DNA from: Mesocentrotus franciscanus
Lineage: Eukaryota > Echinodermata > Echinoidea > Camarodonta > Strongylocentrotidae
NCBI GenBank assembly: GCA_037976565.1
Contig: CP137675.1
Coordinates: 23,640,629-23,704,628, forward strand
Length of the DNA stretch: 64,000 nt
Direction of reading: 5' to 3'
Under the pieces are notes generated by a model, which was not told the DNA's origin, did not search any database, and worked only from the letters and a program-made list of their open reading frames with translations. This document shows, in pieces, positions 11,458 through 20,517 of this stretch; the first letter of the stretch is position 1; each line of letters opens with the position of its first letter. The position numbers and the translations under genes were made by a program.

Positions 11458-14400
11458 TTTTTTGTTTTTGTTTTTTATACGCCATGATAAAGACAAGAGA
11501 AAAAGTAGGTTATTTTGTGTTTTTGTGTTTTGGTATTTTGGGAAGAGAAGAGAGTACCATTTCTAAATATTCCATATATTTATCAGATGAGAGATTCTAA
11601 GAGTGAGGAAAAATACTTAAGCAAAGTATTTAATTACACTATACATATCAGGGTTGATTAAGAATTCACCATCATGATGAAAATAAATTATTTCTGACTA
11701 TTTTTATTTGTTTTACAAACATTCTATGTTTTTTTTTAAATTTTGTGTAGTATTTTATTATATATATCTTTTTTTACCTTATAGAGACTGTGTGCTAGAA
11801 GAAGATGTAGTCATTGGTCCAGGCAGTCATATAGGTGTCAACACCAGAGTTACACATTCAGTAATAGGCAGAAACTGTAAGATCGGTAAGTGAGATCGTC
11901 TTCTTCGCTATAAAGTACAGGCAATCGCCGGGTGTGCTCTCGTACTGAGGTCGGTGCTGTGCGGGTGCTTATACAGTGTCTCAATAAAAGGCCTATAACA
12001 CCAGTAAACACCAGAGGCTGTAAAATTGGTGAATTAGATATACATGTAGGGTGTTAACACTAGCCAAGGGTAACCTACAGTGTCCACTTATCCAAACACA
12101 TCTGATAATTGAAATAATTGTATAGGTGTTGTGGTCTAGTGGATAAGTCTCCAGACTGTAAACCACAAGGTACAGGGTTCAAATCCCACAGTGGCACTAA
12201 TGTCCTTTGGCAAGACTCTACATCTGCCACACTTGACCCAGGTGTAAGTGGGTACCTGGTAGGATTTATTCCTTGTAATATATGGAGCGCTACAGTTGCC
12301 AGAGCTAACGATGGGGTAATAATATCCAAAGTCCTTTGGAAGTGCATAGAAACATTATATCATAATGGTATATGCGCTCTACAAGAATGGCATATTATTA
12401 TTATTATTATTATTATTATTGAAAAGCACAATAATAAGTGAAATAGATAGTAATTTCAAAAGATAATCCACAGTTTATTGAACTAATGAGATTAAGATAT
12501 GTGTTTTCAGCTGAATTTTTTAAATTTGAAACTGTTCTGTAGATTCCATTTTTTTTCAAATACCGGGTACAAAAGAAGGAAAAGGAAGAGAGTTCAATGG
12601 GTAAGATGCAACCTTAGCAAGGGACCTATCTCCTGAAGCAACTATTCATGTCTTGGGCACAACCAGTCTCAGTGACTAATATGCCATTGTTGATTGCACT
12701 GACTTAGTCACAGACAATCTGACTTCAAATAAGCTCATTCCAATTTTATTTATTTCTTTTCTCAAGGCGACAACGTAGTTCTTGAGAATGCTTACATTTG
12801 GGATAATGTGACGATTGAACCTAACTGTCATATCAATATGGCTCTATTGTGTGACAACGTACATGTAAAGTCAGAAGTTACTGTTCAAAATGGCTGTGTC
12901 CTTTCATTTGGGGTGAGTATCGATGAAAAAAAAAAAAAAATTTTGTTTAGTCTTGCAGTCTCTAACATGATTTTAAAGTCATAGCCCTCAAATGTTTTGA
13001 TTTTTAAGTATTTGATTGTTGCTATTCAAATGTTTGATTCTAAAGGTCTCATTTATCTGTCAGCAAGACAAGTATTTCCCCTATTAATGGCAATGTCCTC
13101 TTGTTCTGTGAAAAGAAATAAGTATTAAGCCCCATTAAAGGATAAACTGATTTGAGAGTTATAAATAAGAAACACTTGCAGCATAATCAAGGGAAAAGCT
13201 GTGACATATCTTTGTTTGACCTCCACAGATGCCAACATTGCTTAGATGTTTCTTTTAATTGGATACGTTATCAATGAATTATATTTATGCAGATGAAGAA
13301 TAGGGAAGGCATGTAATTATTCATATTGCTAGATTTCTCATTAAAAGTTCCATAAATGGAAATTGAAGAGGCCAAGTTCAAAGAACTTTGAAAAGTATAG
13401 TAGATCCTGATGAGTTTTGAAACTATCATCAAAATTGTTTTCACTTCTTTAGGTGAAAGTTGGGCCACACTTGACTCTCCCATCAGGCACCCTCCTCACC
13501 AGAATCCTGCCCTCAGCTCAGGGAGAAGATGGGGATGACTTTCAGGACACCAGTCCTAGGGAGGGAAAAACACCGGGGATGGGGCCCATCGATGGGGCAT
13601 CGGTCGACAGGGGGCTGGTGGGGGAGGAGGGAGAGGGGTATGTCTGGAAACTGGATACTGATGAGGATGATGATGAGTTGGTGCAACAGATGCTCAGTGA
13701 GTTGTAACTCTGTACATTCGAGGGCATGCACTTTTTTCCTTTAGCTTGGATGGTCAATGCAGTCCAGTATGATTAAACTTATGTGATTGTGATAGAATGG
13801 GACAGAAGATATAATCTTGTAGCCCTTATGCAATGAAGCTTTCCTGTCGTTATTGCGCATCTCCTTGAACCCTCAATTTGAACCTGAAAAATGTCAGGTT
13901 ATTTTGGCATTCTTATAGTTAGGGAGGGTGGAGAGATTCTTCCTTGTACAAGTCTCCATCACAGAGTGCTAAAAAAGTGAAAAAGCTTGGCATATAGGTT
14001 GAGCATCTTGTAATGACCAAGCCCAGTATGTGTGATATTTGTATATGAAAGGGTTTAGAGTAATAGCTACATGATTATTCATTTGGCACTTTTGATTTGT
14101 ATGTAGGGGGATATGTCTGTCTAATAGCATCACAATTTTGTTGTTGTTGGATGCTGCAACTTAACTGACAATTGACAATTTAGAAATGTTGTTTCAAAAG
14201 TTATGGAAGACGTCGGGCTGTAGAGACCCCAAATTTTAGTTTTCCTCTAATGTATCTGGTTCGAAACCAAGTGGATGTGCTAGTGCCCTTTGGTAAGGCA
14301 TTAATCGTCATTACCAGGTCCCTCGGAGAGGACCTTAATCCGTCAGTCCTCTGGTTGCTTACTAACAAGCATTCATGCTTTCTTAGCAGTCAGGTAAAAT

Positions 14401-17400
14401 AACCACTACTACTAAAAATGCACATGGTGTGCCAATAGGATACAGGATATGCTGAGAGCAAGAAGGGGGTGTATCTTTTACATAGAGTTATTGCCATTTT
14501 GGCTCTAAGCAGATGATTGTTATTCTAATGGTACTAGAATATTATTCAAAATCAACTTTTACTCTAGGCTTAAATCTTACACCAGAAGGAGAAGAGGAGG
14601 AGGAGGAGGAAAGTGAGGAATCAGATGATGATCTGGATGATGAAGGGCTCTCACCTCCAGCATCACCACCCCCAGATGATACAAAATGTAAGAAAAACAT
14701 TTTTTATTTGTTATTTCATCTAGGAAAAAAAGAAGAACTTTGAAGATTGATTGAATCTGTTTTGCCTCTCTAGATTGCTAATAATGATACACTTTAACCT
14801 GCTCTCACAACTGCTTGCATAGAAGACCACCACCTGTAACTTGTAAGGGTTCCATATCCTGTTTTCCTTGAGCAGAAATTTGCATTGGGAGATGATCTGG
14901 GTTATCAAAACCACCTGCTTACAAAGTACAAAAATCTCTTTATTTTTTAAATCTCTGCTTTGATTAAAATCAACTTAATATTAGGGTGGACTTTCCTTTC
15001 ACAGTTTTCAGAAGTAAGAAGAAAATATTTGATAACTTAAAACCCCATACATGGCTTATTCCTTGCAGGTGTACACAGACGTGTTGACTGTTCTACTCAC
15101 AAGTTGCTTTTCTATTTATAGGGGTGATAGTGTATTTAAACATGTAATATCTCTTTATATAAGTAATATTTGAAGCTCATGTTTTGAATAGCATAGTCAT
15201 GAAGCCTCACACCGTTTTCATCAATTACCTCTTTACATAATAGTCTATTAGGAAATCCAAGGATTGTCTTTCTAACATGATTTCATCATGTTACTTACAG
15301 TGTTTTACGGTGAGGTACTGGACAGTCTTCAGCGAACGATAGAGGAGAACATCAAGGTGGATAACCTTATCCTAGAGATCAACTCCTCGAAGTATGCTTA
15401 CAACATTGCCATGCATGAACTGATACCCCTGGTCATGAAAGCTATCCTGGAAATGCCTCATCTGAAAGCATCAGGTCCATTGTCGTCACAACAGCTTCTG
15501 TTAGCAGTCAAGAAGGTATGTCAATGCAGTGAGTGTAAGAACCATACATCTACATGTAGTTATTGTACTAACAGGGCCGATGTTATCACAACTGCCTGTA
15601 GCAGCAGTCATAGGGGTATGTCAATACAGTGAGCATGACAGTTATAGTTATTTGAATATCAGGACCTACATTATGTCAAGAACAAGGACTCTAGCAGATG
15701 TCAAAAGCATATATGTCCATAAATTAATTTAGTTATGAGTGTTGAATTAATAGGGTCCATGTCATTGTTTGAGTTCCAACATTGTTACCTATAAACTGAA
15801 AATGTATTTGATTGATTTCAATGGCAGGCCAACCTAATCTGGAAAAAAAACTCATCAAGTCTGTACAATGTCTTCATTGAAAGTGTAAAAGTATTCTCAT
15901 TTACTTAAAGGTCGTTAATATTATGTATATATATCTTTATCTGCAGCTGTTTGTGAGGTTAAAACCACTCTTCAGTAATTACATCAAAGGTGCAGAATCA
16001 CAAAAGGACTGTCTCAATGCTCTAGAGGTAAGGCTACTTCTCTGACTGGCTTCTTTTTTTTAAATTCCCAAAAAGTTTGTGTTTACCTGGGAATTTCTTT
16101 GTACTTGAATATTTATTTTATTTGTGCTGAGAGCCAGAAGGGCATTAAATCATGATTAAAACCCTGATTATTATTTCAACTTGTAACTATTCAATATGTA
16201 CATATATGTCTTCTGTATTGTTTACGTTATGCAGGTCCCCCAAGTATAACTGTATTTTAAGTACTGACGGGGCTTCCCTGTTGAAATAATACCAAATAAA
16301 TTAATAAATTAAAAAAGTGTATACTACAGAGCTAACACCCTTCTGGCTCCGAACAGAGGATATTCTCAATACAATTCTCAATACAATTTGTTTAAGTCCT
16401 TGCTTTTGAAAGTTATATGGCACGTGCTCCTGTGACAAATTTTACATAGTCAATTTCGTAGACAAACCAAATTTCTAACCTCAACCCAGGATCAAACATA
16501 TACCTAAACCTTAACCGTAACCCTAAACCGAACTTAAGCCCATGGCAACGTATCCTATCCCTTATGTCTTTTTTCAAATAAAGCCTGAGGAAACTGTCCA
16601 ATGAACACATGTTGCATGGAGCACTGCATTTGATATGTATTCTCAATACATTGCTGCCAACCATTCCTATTTTAGAGGAATTATACCAAATTTATGGCAT
16701 TCACACATATCTTATGAATCCTACTTTCCTCTCTTTTTCTGACAACCTTATGTGTAAAAGGTATCATATAAAATGACTGTGTTCCTAATGTTTCCTTGAG
16801 GGATTTCTAATTTTTGCTTTGAAAGATTGGCAAGTATGTCAAAGCATAATGTACATGTTTCTTAATACCATGATTAACACCTAAGACATGCAGCGGTTAG
16901 CGATTTCCTCACTAAACAATGAACATCTTTGACTTTGATCATTATATTCAAAAAAAAAAATGTTGATCCATATTTTGCAGTATTAAACGTAGCTTGAACT
17001 TGCATCTTTCGCCTCTCACTGTCTTGTCTGTCTGTGCTAATCTCTGTAGGAGTACAGCATGCTGAATGAGTCCACGGCGGCCATCTTTGCCAAGCTTGTA
17101 CACCACCTCTATGATGCAGATATCCTTTCTGAAGAGGTCATCCTAAAATGGTACAGCAAAATGGACCAGGATGCAGATACAAGAAGACGTGACGTCAGGG
17201 CAAAGGTCAGTCCTAGGATAAAAATTTACATGTACAGTGCGTTGTACGACACTTGCTCCTGCAACAATTGCTCTGTGATAATTTCCTTTAAACACCTAAC
17301 TCCAACCCTCAACTCAACACTACACTGTATAACTAACCCTAATACTAAACCTAACCTAAAACCCTAACCCCAGCACCAAACCTAACCTAAAACCCAAACC

Positions 17401-17951
17401 CTAACACTAAACCTAACCTAAAACCCTATCCTTTGCACCAAAGCTAACCTAAAACCCAAACCCTAACACTAAACCAAACCTAAAGCCCTTTCCTTAGCAC
17501 CAAACCTAACCACAACCCAAACCCTAACACCAAACCTAACCTAAAACCCTAGCACTAAACCTAACCTTATACCCTATACTATTAAACACTAAACTTAATC
17601 TAAAACCTAATCGCAACCCTCAACCTAAACATTTGACGAATTAGAGCCATAAGCAATTGTCACTGGAGCAATTGTCTGATCGCTAAACAGAGAAATAACA
17701 AAATCTGGATATTACAAGGCAATTTTACCTGCCCTAATTCTTAATATTTCATTTTATTTTTATTTTATTTTTGTTGACCCATGAAGACTCAATGATTCAA
17801 TTTAATAAGGTAGTTTTCTATGTCCTTTTGCATTTTACAGAGTAAGAGTTTTTGTCACTCTGTTGTTCTTTTTATCTTTTTTCTCCAGCTTGCTTCATTT
17901 ATCACATGGCTACAGGAGGCAGAGGAAGAGAGTGATGAGGAGAGCGACTAA
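5629..17951 (+). CDS. EIF2B5: Translation initiation factor eIF2B subunit epsilon (15 exons)
   Basis: Catalytic subunit of the decameric exchange factor that swaps GDP for GTP on eIF2 in the cytosol, the step inhibited by eIF2-alpha phosphorylation. Joining 5629-5754, 6478-6602, 7893-8078, 8967-9138, 9577-9732, 10572-10657, 11227-11346, 11785-11885, 12767-12912, 13453-13696, 14568-14687, 15301-15515, 15947-16027, 17050-17205 and 17889-17951 gives 2097 nt, in frame at every junction (698 aa; human 721). Order: nucleotidyltransferase-like domain (about 18-250, starting [10 protein letters not shown]) with the conserved DNFDYQ block (N237-F238); left-handed beta-helix of hexapeptide repeats (about 318-430); acidic linker (about 480-515); C-terminal W2/HEAT domain (about 528-698) ending in the acidic-aromatic box [12 protein letters not shown]. 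The ATG at 5629 is the only one giving the short basic leader before the conserved block. All introns are GT-AG. Nothing is truncated. Confidence 0.97.
5782..5811 (+). repeat. (TTTGG)n short tandem repeat
   Basis: A few TTTGG units in EIF2B5 intron 1, 30 bp after the donor. Confidence 0.7.
6212..6304. repeat. ~93-bp hairpin in EIF2B5 intron 1
   Basis: The left arm beginning TTCATCGAATTGAACTC and the right arm ending GAGTTCAATTTCGACGAA are inverted complements over ~40 nt, with a palindromic GCGCATGCGC near the loop. Probably a small foldback element. Confidence 0.7.
6478..6602 (+). CDS. EIF2B5: EIF2B5 exon 2
   Basis: Residues 43-84. Contains [18 protein letters not shown], matching the conserved [12 protein letters not shown] block of the family. 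Acceptor TTTCTAG|GCG, donor GA|GTAAGA, phase 2. Confidence 0.95.
7625..7801. mobile_element. Short TIR element (GACCACCTGT family)
   Basis: The left end (AAAACCTGCTTTAGTGACC) and right end (reverse complement GTGAAACCTGTATATAAAGA) are related, with inner GACCACCTGTCTATAAGGAC and GAGAGGTCTTTATATACAGG also inverted. A non-coding MITE-like repeat in EIF2B5 intron 2. Confidence 0.5.
7893..8078 (+). CDS. EIF2B5: EIF2B5 exon 3
   Basis: Residues 84-146. Encodes the SLGDALRE and [12 protein letters not shown] blocks, equivalent to SLGDVLRD and DFLLVYGDVISN in human. Acceptor CTTCCAG|A, donor AA|GTAAGT. Another frame through this exon hits a stop, so the phase-2 entry fixes the reading frame. Confidence 0.95.
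8714..8966 (+). repeat. Tandem duplicates of the EIF2B5 exon 4 acceptor region
   Basis: The junction and first ~40 nt of exon 4 are repeated upstream at ~128-130 bp spacing: ATTCC of the exon word lies at 8715, 8843 and 8973. Copy 2 keeps an acceptor (CTCACAG|GAATAG) and the exon peptide [13 protein letters not shown] before a TAA; copy 1 is more diverged (TTCCAGAAGGACAATCTC). The intronic flank TTATGCAAATT / TTATACAAATT is duplicated too. Confidence 0.85.
8967..9138 (+). CDS. EIF2B5: EIF2B5 exon 4
   Basis: Residues 146-203, beginning [18 protein letters not shown]. Acceptor CTGACAG|G, donor GCA|GTGAGT. The first ~40 nt of this exon with its acceptor also occur in tandem twice upstream (see 8714-8966). 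Confidence 0.93.
9577..9732 (+). CDS. EIF2B5: EIF2B5 exon 5
   Basis: Residues 204-255: [14 protein letters not shown] and the [11 protein letters not shown] block (NF motif). Acceptor TTTTTCAG|CG, donor GAG|GTCAGT, phase 0. The open frame runs on past the donor into pentanucleotide repeat; that extension is intronic. Confidence 0.95.
9740..10085 (+). repeat. Degenerate GAATT/GAAAT pentanucleotide array
   Basis: About 340 bp of diverged 5-bp units (TGAAT, TGAAA, GGAAT) beginning within 10 bp of the exon 5 donor. Confidence 0.8.
10367..10544 (+). mobile_element. Interspersed repeat ending ATATCAGGGTGGACTT...TTAA
   Basis: Shares GCTCGCAAGATACGCC, TTCATAACTTTTC and the 3' end ATATCAGGGTGGACTTTTC with a second copy at 21895-22082. 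Both end CCTTTAA, so the right boundary may be a TTAA target site. A third diverged 3' end is at 14970-15000. Confidence 0.6.
10572..10657 (+). CDS. EIF2B5: EIF2B5 exon 6
   Basis: Residues 256-284, including [12 protein letters not shown], the segment before the beta-helix domain. Acceptor GATTTCAG|A, donor CAG|GTAAGA, phase 2. Confidence 0.93.
11227..11346 (+). CDS. EIF2B5: EIF2B5 exon 7
   Basis: Residues 284-324: [14 protein letters not shown] (human DVIRRWVYPLTPE) and the start of the hexapeptide region ([16 protein letters not shown]). Acceptor GTTACAG|T, donor AA|GTAAGA. Confidence 0.95.
11373..11460 (+). repeat. (TTTA)n microsatellite
   Basis: About 88 bp of TTTA units with two phase slips, in EIF2B5 intron 7. 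Confidence 0.95.
11785..11885 (+). CDS. EIF2B5: EIF2B5 exon 8
   Basis: Residues 324-358, hexapeptide repeats of the left-handed beta-helix ([20 protein letters not shown]). Acceptor CTTATAG|A, donor G|GTAAGT, phase 1. Confidence 0.95.
12125..12420 (+). mobile_element. tRNA-derived SINE, full-length
   Basis: Head with an A-box-like segment (TGGTCTAGTGGATAAGTC) and B box (GGGTTCAAATCCC), then a body shared with other window copies (CACTAATGTCCTTTGGCAAG, GGTACCTGGTAGGAT) and an (ATT)n tail. It lies in EIF2B5 intron 8. The head does not fold as a functional tRNA acceptor stem. Confidence 0.85.
12767..12912 (+). CDS. EIF2B5: EIF2B5 exon 9
   Basis: Residues 358-406, continuing the beta-helix ([27 protein letters not shown]). 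Acceptor CTCAAG|GC, donor GGG|GTGAGT, phase 0. Confidence 0.95.
13453..13696 (+). CDS. EIF2B5: EIF2B5 exon 10
   Basis: Residues 407-488. End of the beta-helix ([13 protein letters not shown]), then a variable Gly/Glu-rich linker with the conserved GYVWKLD and acidic [12 protein letters not shown]. Donor CTCA|GTGAGT splits the codon; reading through gives an immediate in-frame stop at 13705. Confidence 0.93.
14205..14412 (+). mobile_element. SINE-like element, second family
   Basis: B-box-like GGTTCGAAACC, then GTGCCCTTTGGTAAGGCA and CTCGGAGAGGACCTTAATCC, ending in an (ACT)n-like tail. Different body from the 12125 family; intron 10 of EIF2B5. Confidence 0.55.
14568..14687 (+). CDS. EIF2B5: EIF2B5 exon 11
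   Basis: Residues 488-528: poly-Glu/Asp stretch followed by [12 protein letters not shown], which aligns with the vertebrate Ser-Pro segment phosphorylated by DYRK and GSK3. Acceptor ACTCTAG|GC, donor AAAT|GTAAGA, phase 1. Confidence 0.93.
15301..15515 (+). CDS. EIF2B5: EIF2B5 exon 12
   Basis: Residues 528-599, first helices of the W2 domain ([27 protein letters not shown]). Acceptor CTTACAG|T, donor AAG|GTATGT, phase 0. Confidence 0.95.
15947..16027 (+). CDS. EIF2B5: EIF2B5 exon 13
   Basis: Residues 600-626, W2 domain ([19 protein letters not shown]; human FRNYIKRAADHLEALAAIE). Acceptor CTGCAG|CTG, donor GAG|GTAAGG. Confidence 0.95.
16420..16635. mobile_element. TIR element with telomere-like core, copy 1
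   Basis: Left end TGCTCCTGTGACAAAT and right end (reverse complement TGCTCCATGCAACATGT) enclose degenerate CCTAAACCTTAACC units. Same family as 17253-17672, 36306-36523 and 61005-61174. EIF2B5 intron 13. Confidence 0.6.
17050..17205 (+). CDS. EIF2B5: EIF2B5 exon 14
   Basis: Residues 627-678, W2 domain ([20 protein letters not shown]; human [20 protein letters not shown]). Acceptor CTGTAG|GAG, donor AAG|GTCAGT. A telomere-like repeat element begins ~50 bp into the following intron. Confidence 0.95.
17253..17672. mobile_element. TIR element with telomere-like core, copy 2
   Basis: Best-preserved copy: left TTGCTCCTGCAACAATTGC, right (reverse complement) TGCTCCAGTGACAATTGCT, enclosing ~300 bp of variant CTAACCTAAAACCC / AACACTAAACC units. 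EIF2B5 intron 14. Confidence 0.75.
17889..17951 (+). CDS. EIF2B5: EIF2B5 exon 15 and stop
   Basis: Residues 679-698 then TAA. Ends in the aromatic/acidic box that contacts eIF2 in the family. Acceptor TCTCCAG|CTT after a T-rich tract. Confidence 0.95.
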   Translation, partial: LASFITWLQEAEEESDEESD

Positions 17952-18732
17952 ACGTGTCCGCTTCATACGTAGGGCTCCCTCAGCTGTCCAGAGCCAGAAT
18001 GCATTGGAAGAGTTTTTTCGCACAACATGATACACAAAAATCCAACATTTTAGAACTTCAGTGTTGCCACATTTCAAAAGAAAAGCCAAGTCTCACTTTT
18101 TAGCAAAACACTACCTGCATGTACATGTACCTGTGCTGAGGAAGAGTTTTTTTTTCATGAAACAAGATATACAGGCTGTGCAAAAAATACAAATATTTCG
18201 AAATGTCAGAATTTTCATATTGCAAAAATATGAGTCTCAATTTTATGTTAGTTTTCTTTAAGATAATACATATCTGCATTGGCGGAAAATCTAGATTACT
18301 ACTATTGTTCTTCTTTGATCAAAATACCATGCCAGGTAAATACATTATCCAATTTAATGCAACATTTTTAAAGTCTTCTTAGAAGAAAATTTAACCAAAT
18401 GTATTTAATCATGGTAGAAAAGACGTATTGCGTAAAATTATGAACCTTGTACATGTATAACATGTTTCATGTTGAAACTCTCCTCAAATTCTTATGTAAA
18501 GCATCCCTTAAACGTGCATGTTTTGCCTTGTAAATGGTACCTGACTATTTTCTTCCAACTCATTGTTTGGTAAGGTAGATTAATGAAAATGTAGTGGCAC
18601 CAAAAGATGCATCCAGGACGCAAAATGCATAATTGTTGGAAACTATAATTTTATCACATAGAGTTAGAACCATATCACTAGGGTATGGAGCTGGTAAATA
18701 CATTGTAATATCTCAATTAGGCTTAATGTTAC

Positions 18733-19023
18733 CTATGGGGCATTGCAAGAAAGTTGCAATCAACTGCAAATCCCCAAACTCAAGCATAAGTCTTGCAATG
18801 AATTGCAAATTTGCAATTGATCGCAACTCGACTTTATTGCAACGCCCAATTACTAAGAGAGAGAGAGAGAGAGAGAGAGAGGAGGAGGAAAATAAAATCC
18901 TTGGAAATTTAGGAGACTAGTGGGGCGTTGCAAGGAAGTTGAGTTGCACTTTTCGATTGCAAATATCAGTTGCAAATTTTGCAACTTGCAATCAATTGCA
19001 ACTTTCTTGCAACGCCCCATAGT
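18733..19023. mobile_element. Two adjacent GGGGCGTTGCAAG palindromic repeats
   Basis: About 18733-18852 begins GGGGCATTGCAAGAAAGTTG and ends with inverted TTGCAACGCCC. After a GA microsatellite, 18921-19021 begins GGGGCGTTGCAAGGAAGTTG and ends CTTTCTTGCAACGCCCC. Interiors are made of TTGCAA words. Two ~100-120 bp foldback MITEs. Confidence 0.7.
18857..18891 (+). repeat. (GA)n microsatellite
   Basis: GA dinucleotide run between the two palindromic repeats. Confidence 0.9.
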
Positions 19024-19078
19024 AGACTTTCATTGAGATATGTAAAAAATAACGTTTAACAAACGTCACATGCCTTTT

Positions 19079-19527
19079 GCAGAGCTGCGAACCAGTACGA
19101 TTTTATCGTATTTAGTACGATTTTTAGAAGTAAATACGGCAGTACGATTTTTCCTCAATAAAATAAGATTTTTCAATTATTATTAATTTGTGTGTGGGTG
19201 TGTGTGTGTGTGTGCCATTTTCAATGGCAGATTGCCCATTCTCTCCTGTAAAGTATCCTACAAGCATCTCAAATCGGCAATTTGGGGATGTTCATTGGTT
19301 CATTGAACACACCAGTCATGACGAAATCATTCATATTCAACCAATGATCCATAACAATTTTTCTTCCTGTATGTAGGAACTTATGCAAATTAGCAACCCA
19401 CCCCCCCCCCCCAAAAAAACAATGCATGTTCGCAGTGAGAAAGTACTTAATCGATCAAAAATAGGATTTTTATTTTGAAAATAGGATTTTTTTGGGAAAA
19501 GAATGATTTTTGTTCAGTTCTGCTTTT
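19079..19527. mobile_element. Possible relative of the CAGAGCTGCCAAC element
   Basis: Begins GCAGAGCTGCGAACCAGTAC, similar to the terminus at 30421. The interior repeats TACGATTTTTAG-like words, and the right side carries GTTCAGTTCTGC. Boundaries uncertain; a poly-C run sits at 19399-19412. Confidence 0.35.
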
Positions 19528-19897
19528 GCGTTCCAGAGACATATTTTGTGCCACTACTTTTCGCTAATCTACCCAAGTCGAGTCAAACCATTGTTTAAAG
19601 TCTACAAAGACAAGTCATGTGTGTCAAGAATTGAAAAAAATAAAGTCAGCTTAAGTCTTCCAGGATGATTGCTCTTCAGTGTAATTATTTGCATACCGGT
19701 AAACTAGCATATTCTTTTTTTTGCCCGTTCAAATGCTATTTGAGAACATAAAATCTTATTTCATAAAGCAGAAAACCAATACATCGACTGTACTCCTTCA
19801 ACTTTATCTCTTCTCCATTGTGAAGCTGGTGAAGGCATGATGTGAACGCACTATGCATTTGGTGATGTGTCAAATTGAAGGCTTCTAGATGGTTTAT

Positions 19898-20276
19898 TGC
19901 TGTTTGGTCTACAACCAGTTTGTCTAATACTAAATGATCATTTAGTCTAATTTCCAATAGGTCTAATTCCCAGTTTGTCAAATGCCTATTTTGTCTCCTA
20001 TCCATGTGGTCTAATAATCATTTAATCCTAAATAATAATAATCCAATGATTATAGACCATATGGATGGTAGACGAAATGGGCATTAGACAAACTGGGAAT
20101 GACTAAATGAACAATAGACCAAATGCCTATAAGCCTAAATGGTCATTAGACCAAATGATAAGTAGACTAAATGATTATTAGACTCTGTGGATAGTAGACG
20201 GGCTGGTTGTAGATCATATGGGAAGAGACTTATTGGGTAGTAGACGAACTGGTTGTAGACCAAACAGCAAGTGTGC
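19898..20276. repeat. ~380-bp foldback made of GTCTAAT words
   Basis: Left end TGCTGTTTGGTCTACAACC and right end GGTTGTAGACCAAACAGCA are perfect complements. The interior alternates GTCTAAT / ATTAGAC words every ~20 bp and is imperfectly self-complementary around ~20040. Confidence 0.75.
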
Positions 20277-20384
20277 AAGACCGAATAGATGTGCTTTTGA
20301 GGTTTGTCAGTGAAGGAGACCCGAGGATATCGGTTGTACAATCTTTCAACCCTTGCATTATTTTATATGACGGATAATCTTGGT

Positions 20385-20517
20385 TATACAGTAGGCTTGC
20401 GGGTGCACCATGTGAGAGAGAGGATTGAGGATTCAAGAAAGTTTACCAAGAGTCCTTTTCAGAACACCTCAATCCTCCCTCTCTCTCACATGGTGCACCG
20501 CAAGCCTACTGTATATC
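20385..20517. repeat. Long hairpin, ~46-bp arms
   Basis: The left arm (ATACAGTAGGCTTGCGGG...) and right arm (...CCGCAAGCCTACTGTATA) pair almost perfectly, including CACCATGTGAGAGAGAGG. A one-base bulge and a few extra bases near a ~40-nt loop are the only interruptions. Either a small foldback transposon or a miRNA-precursor-like hairpin. Confidence 0.75.

Noticed and set aside
12118..12441. 107-codon plus-strand frame
   Set aside because: Entirely within a tRNA-derived SINE and its (ATT)n tail.
17290..17640. True chromosome end or assembly of telomeric DNA
   Set aside because: Units are highly degenerate CCTAAACC variants enclosed by inverted repeats in a gene intron, so they belong to an interspersed element.
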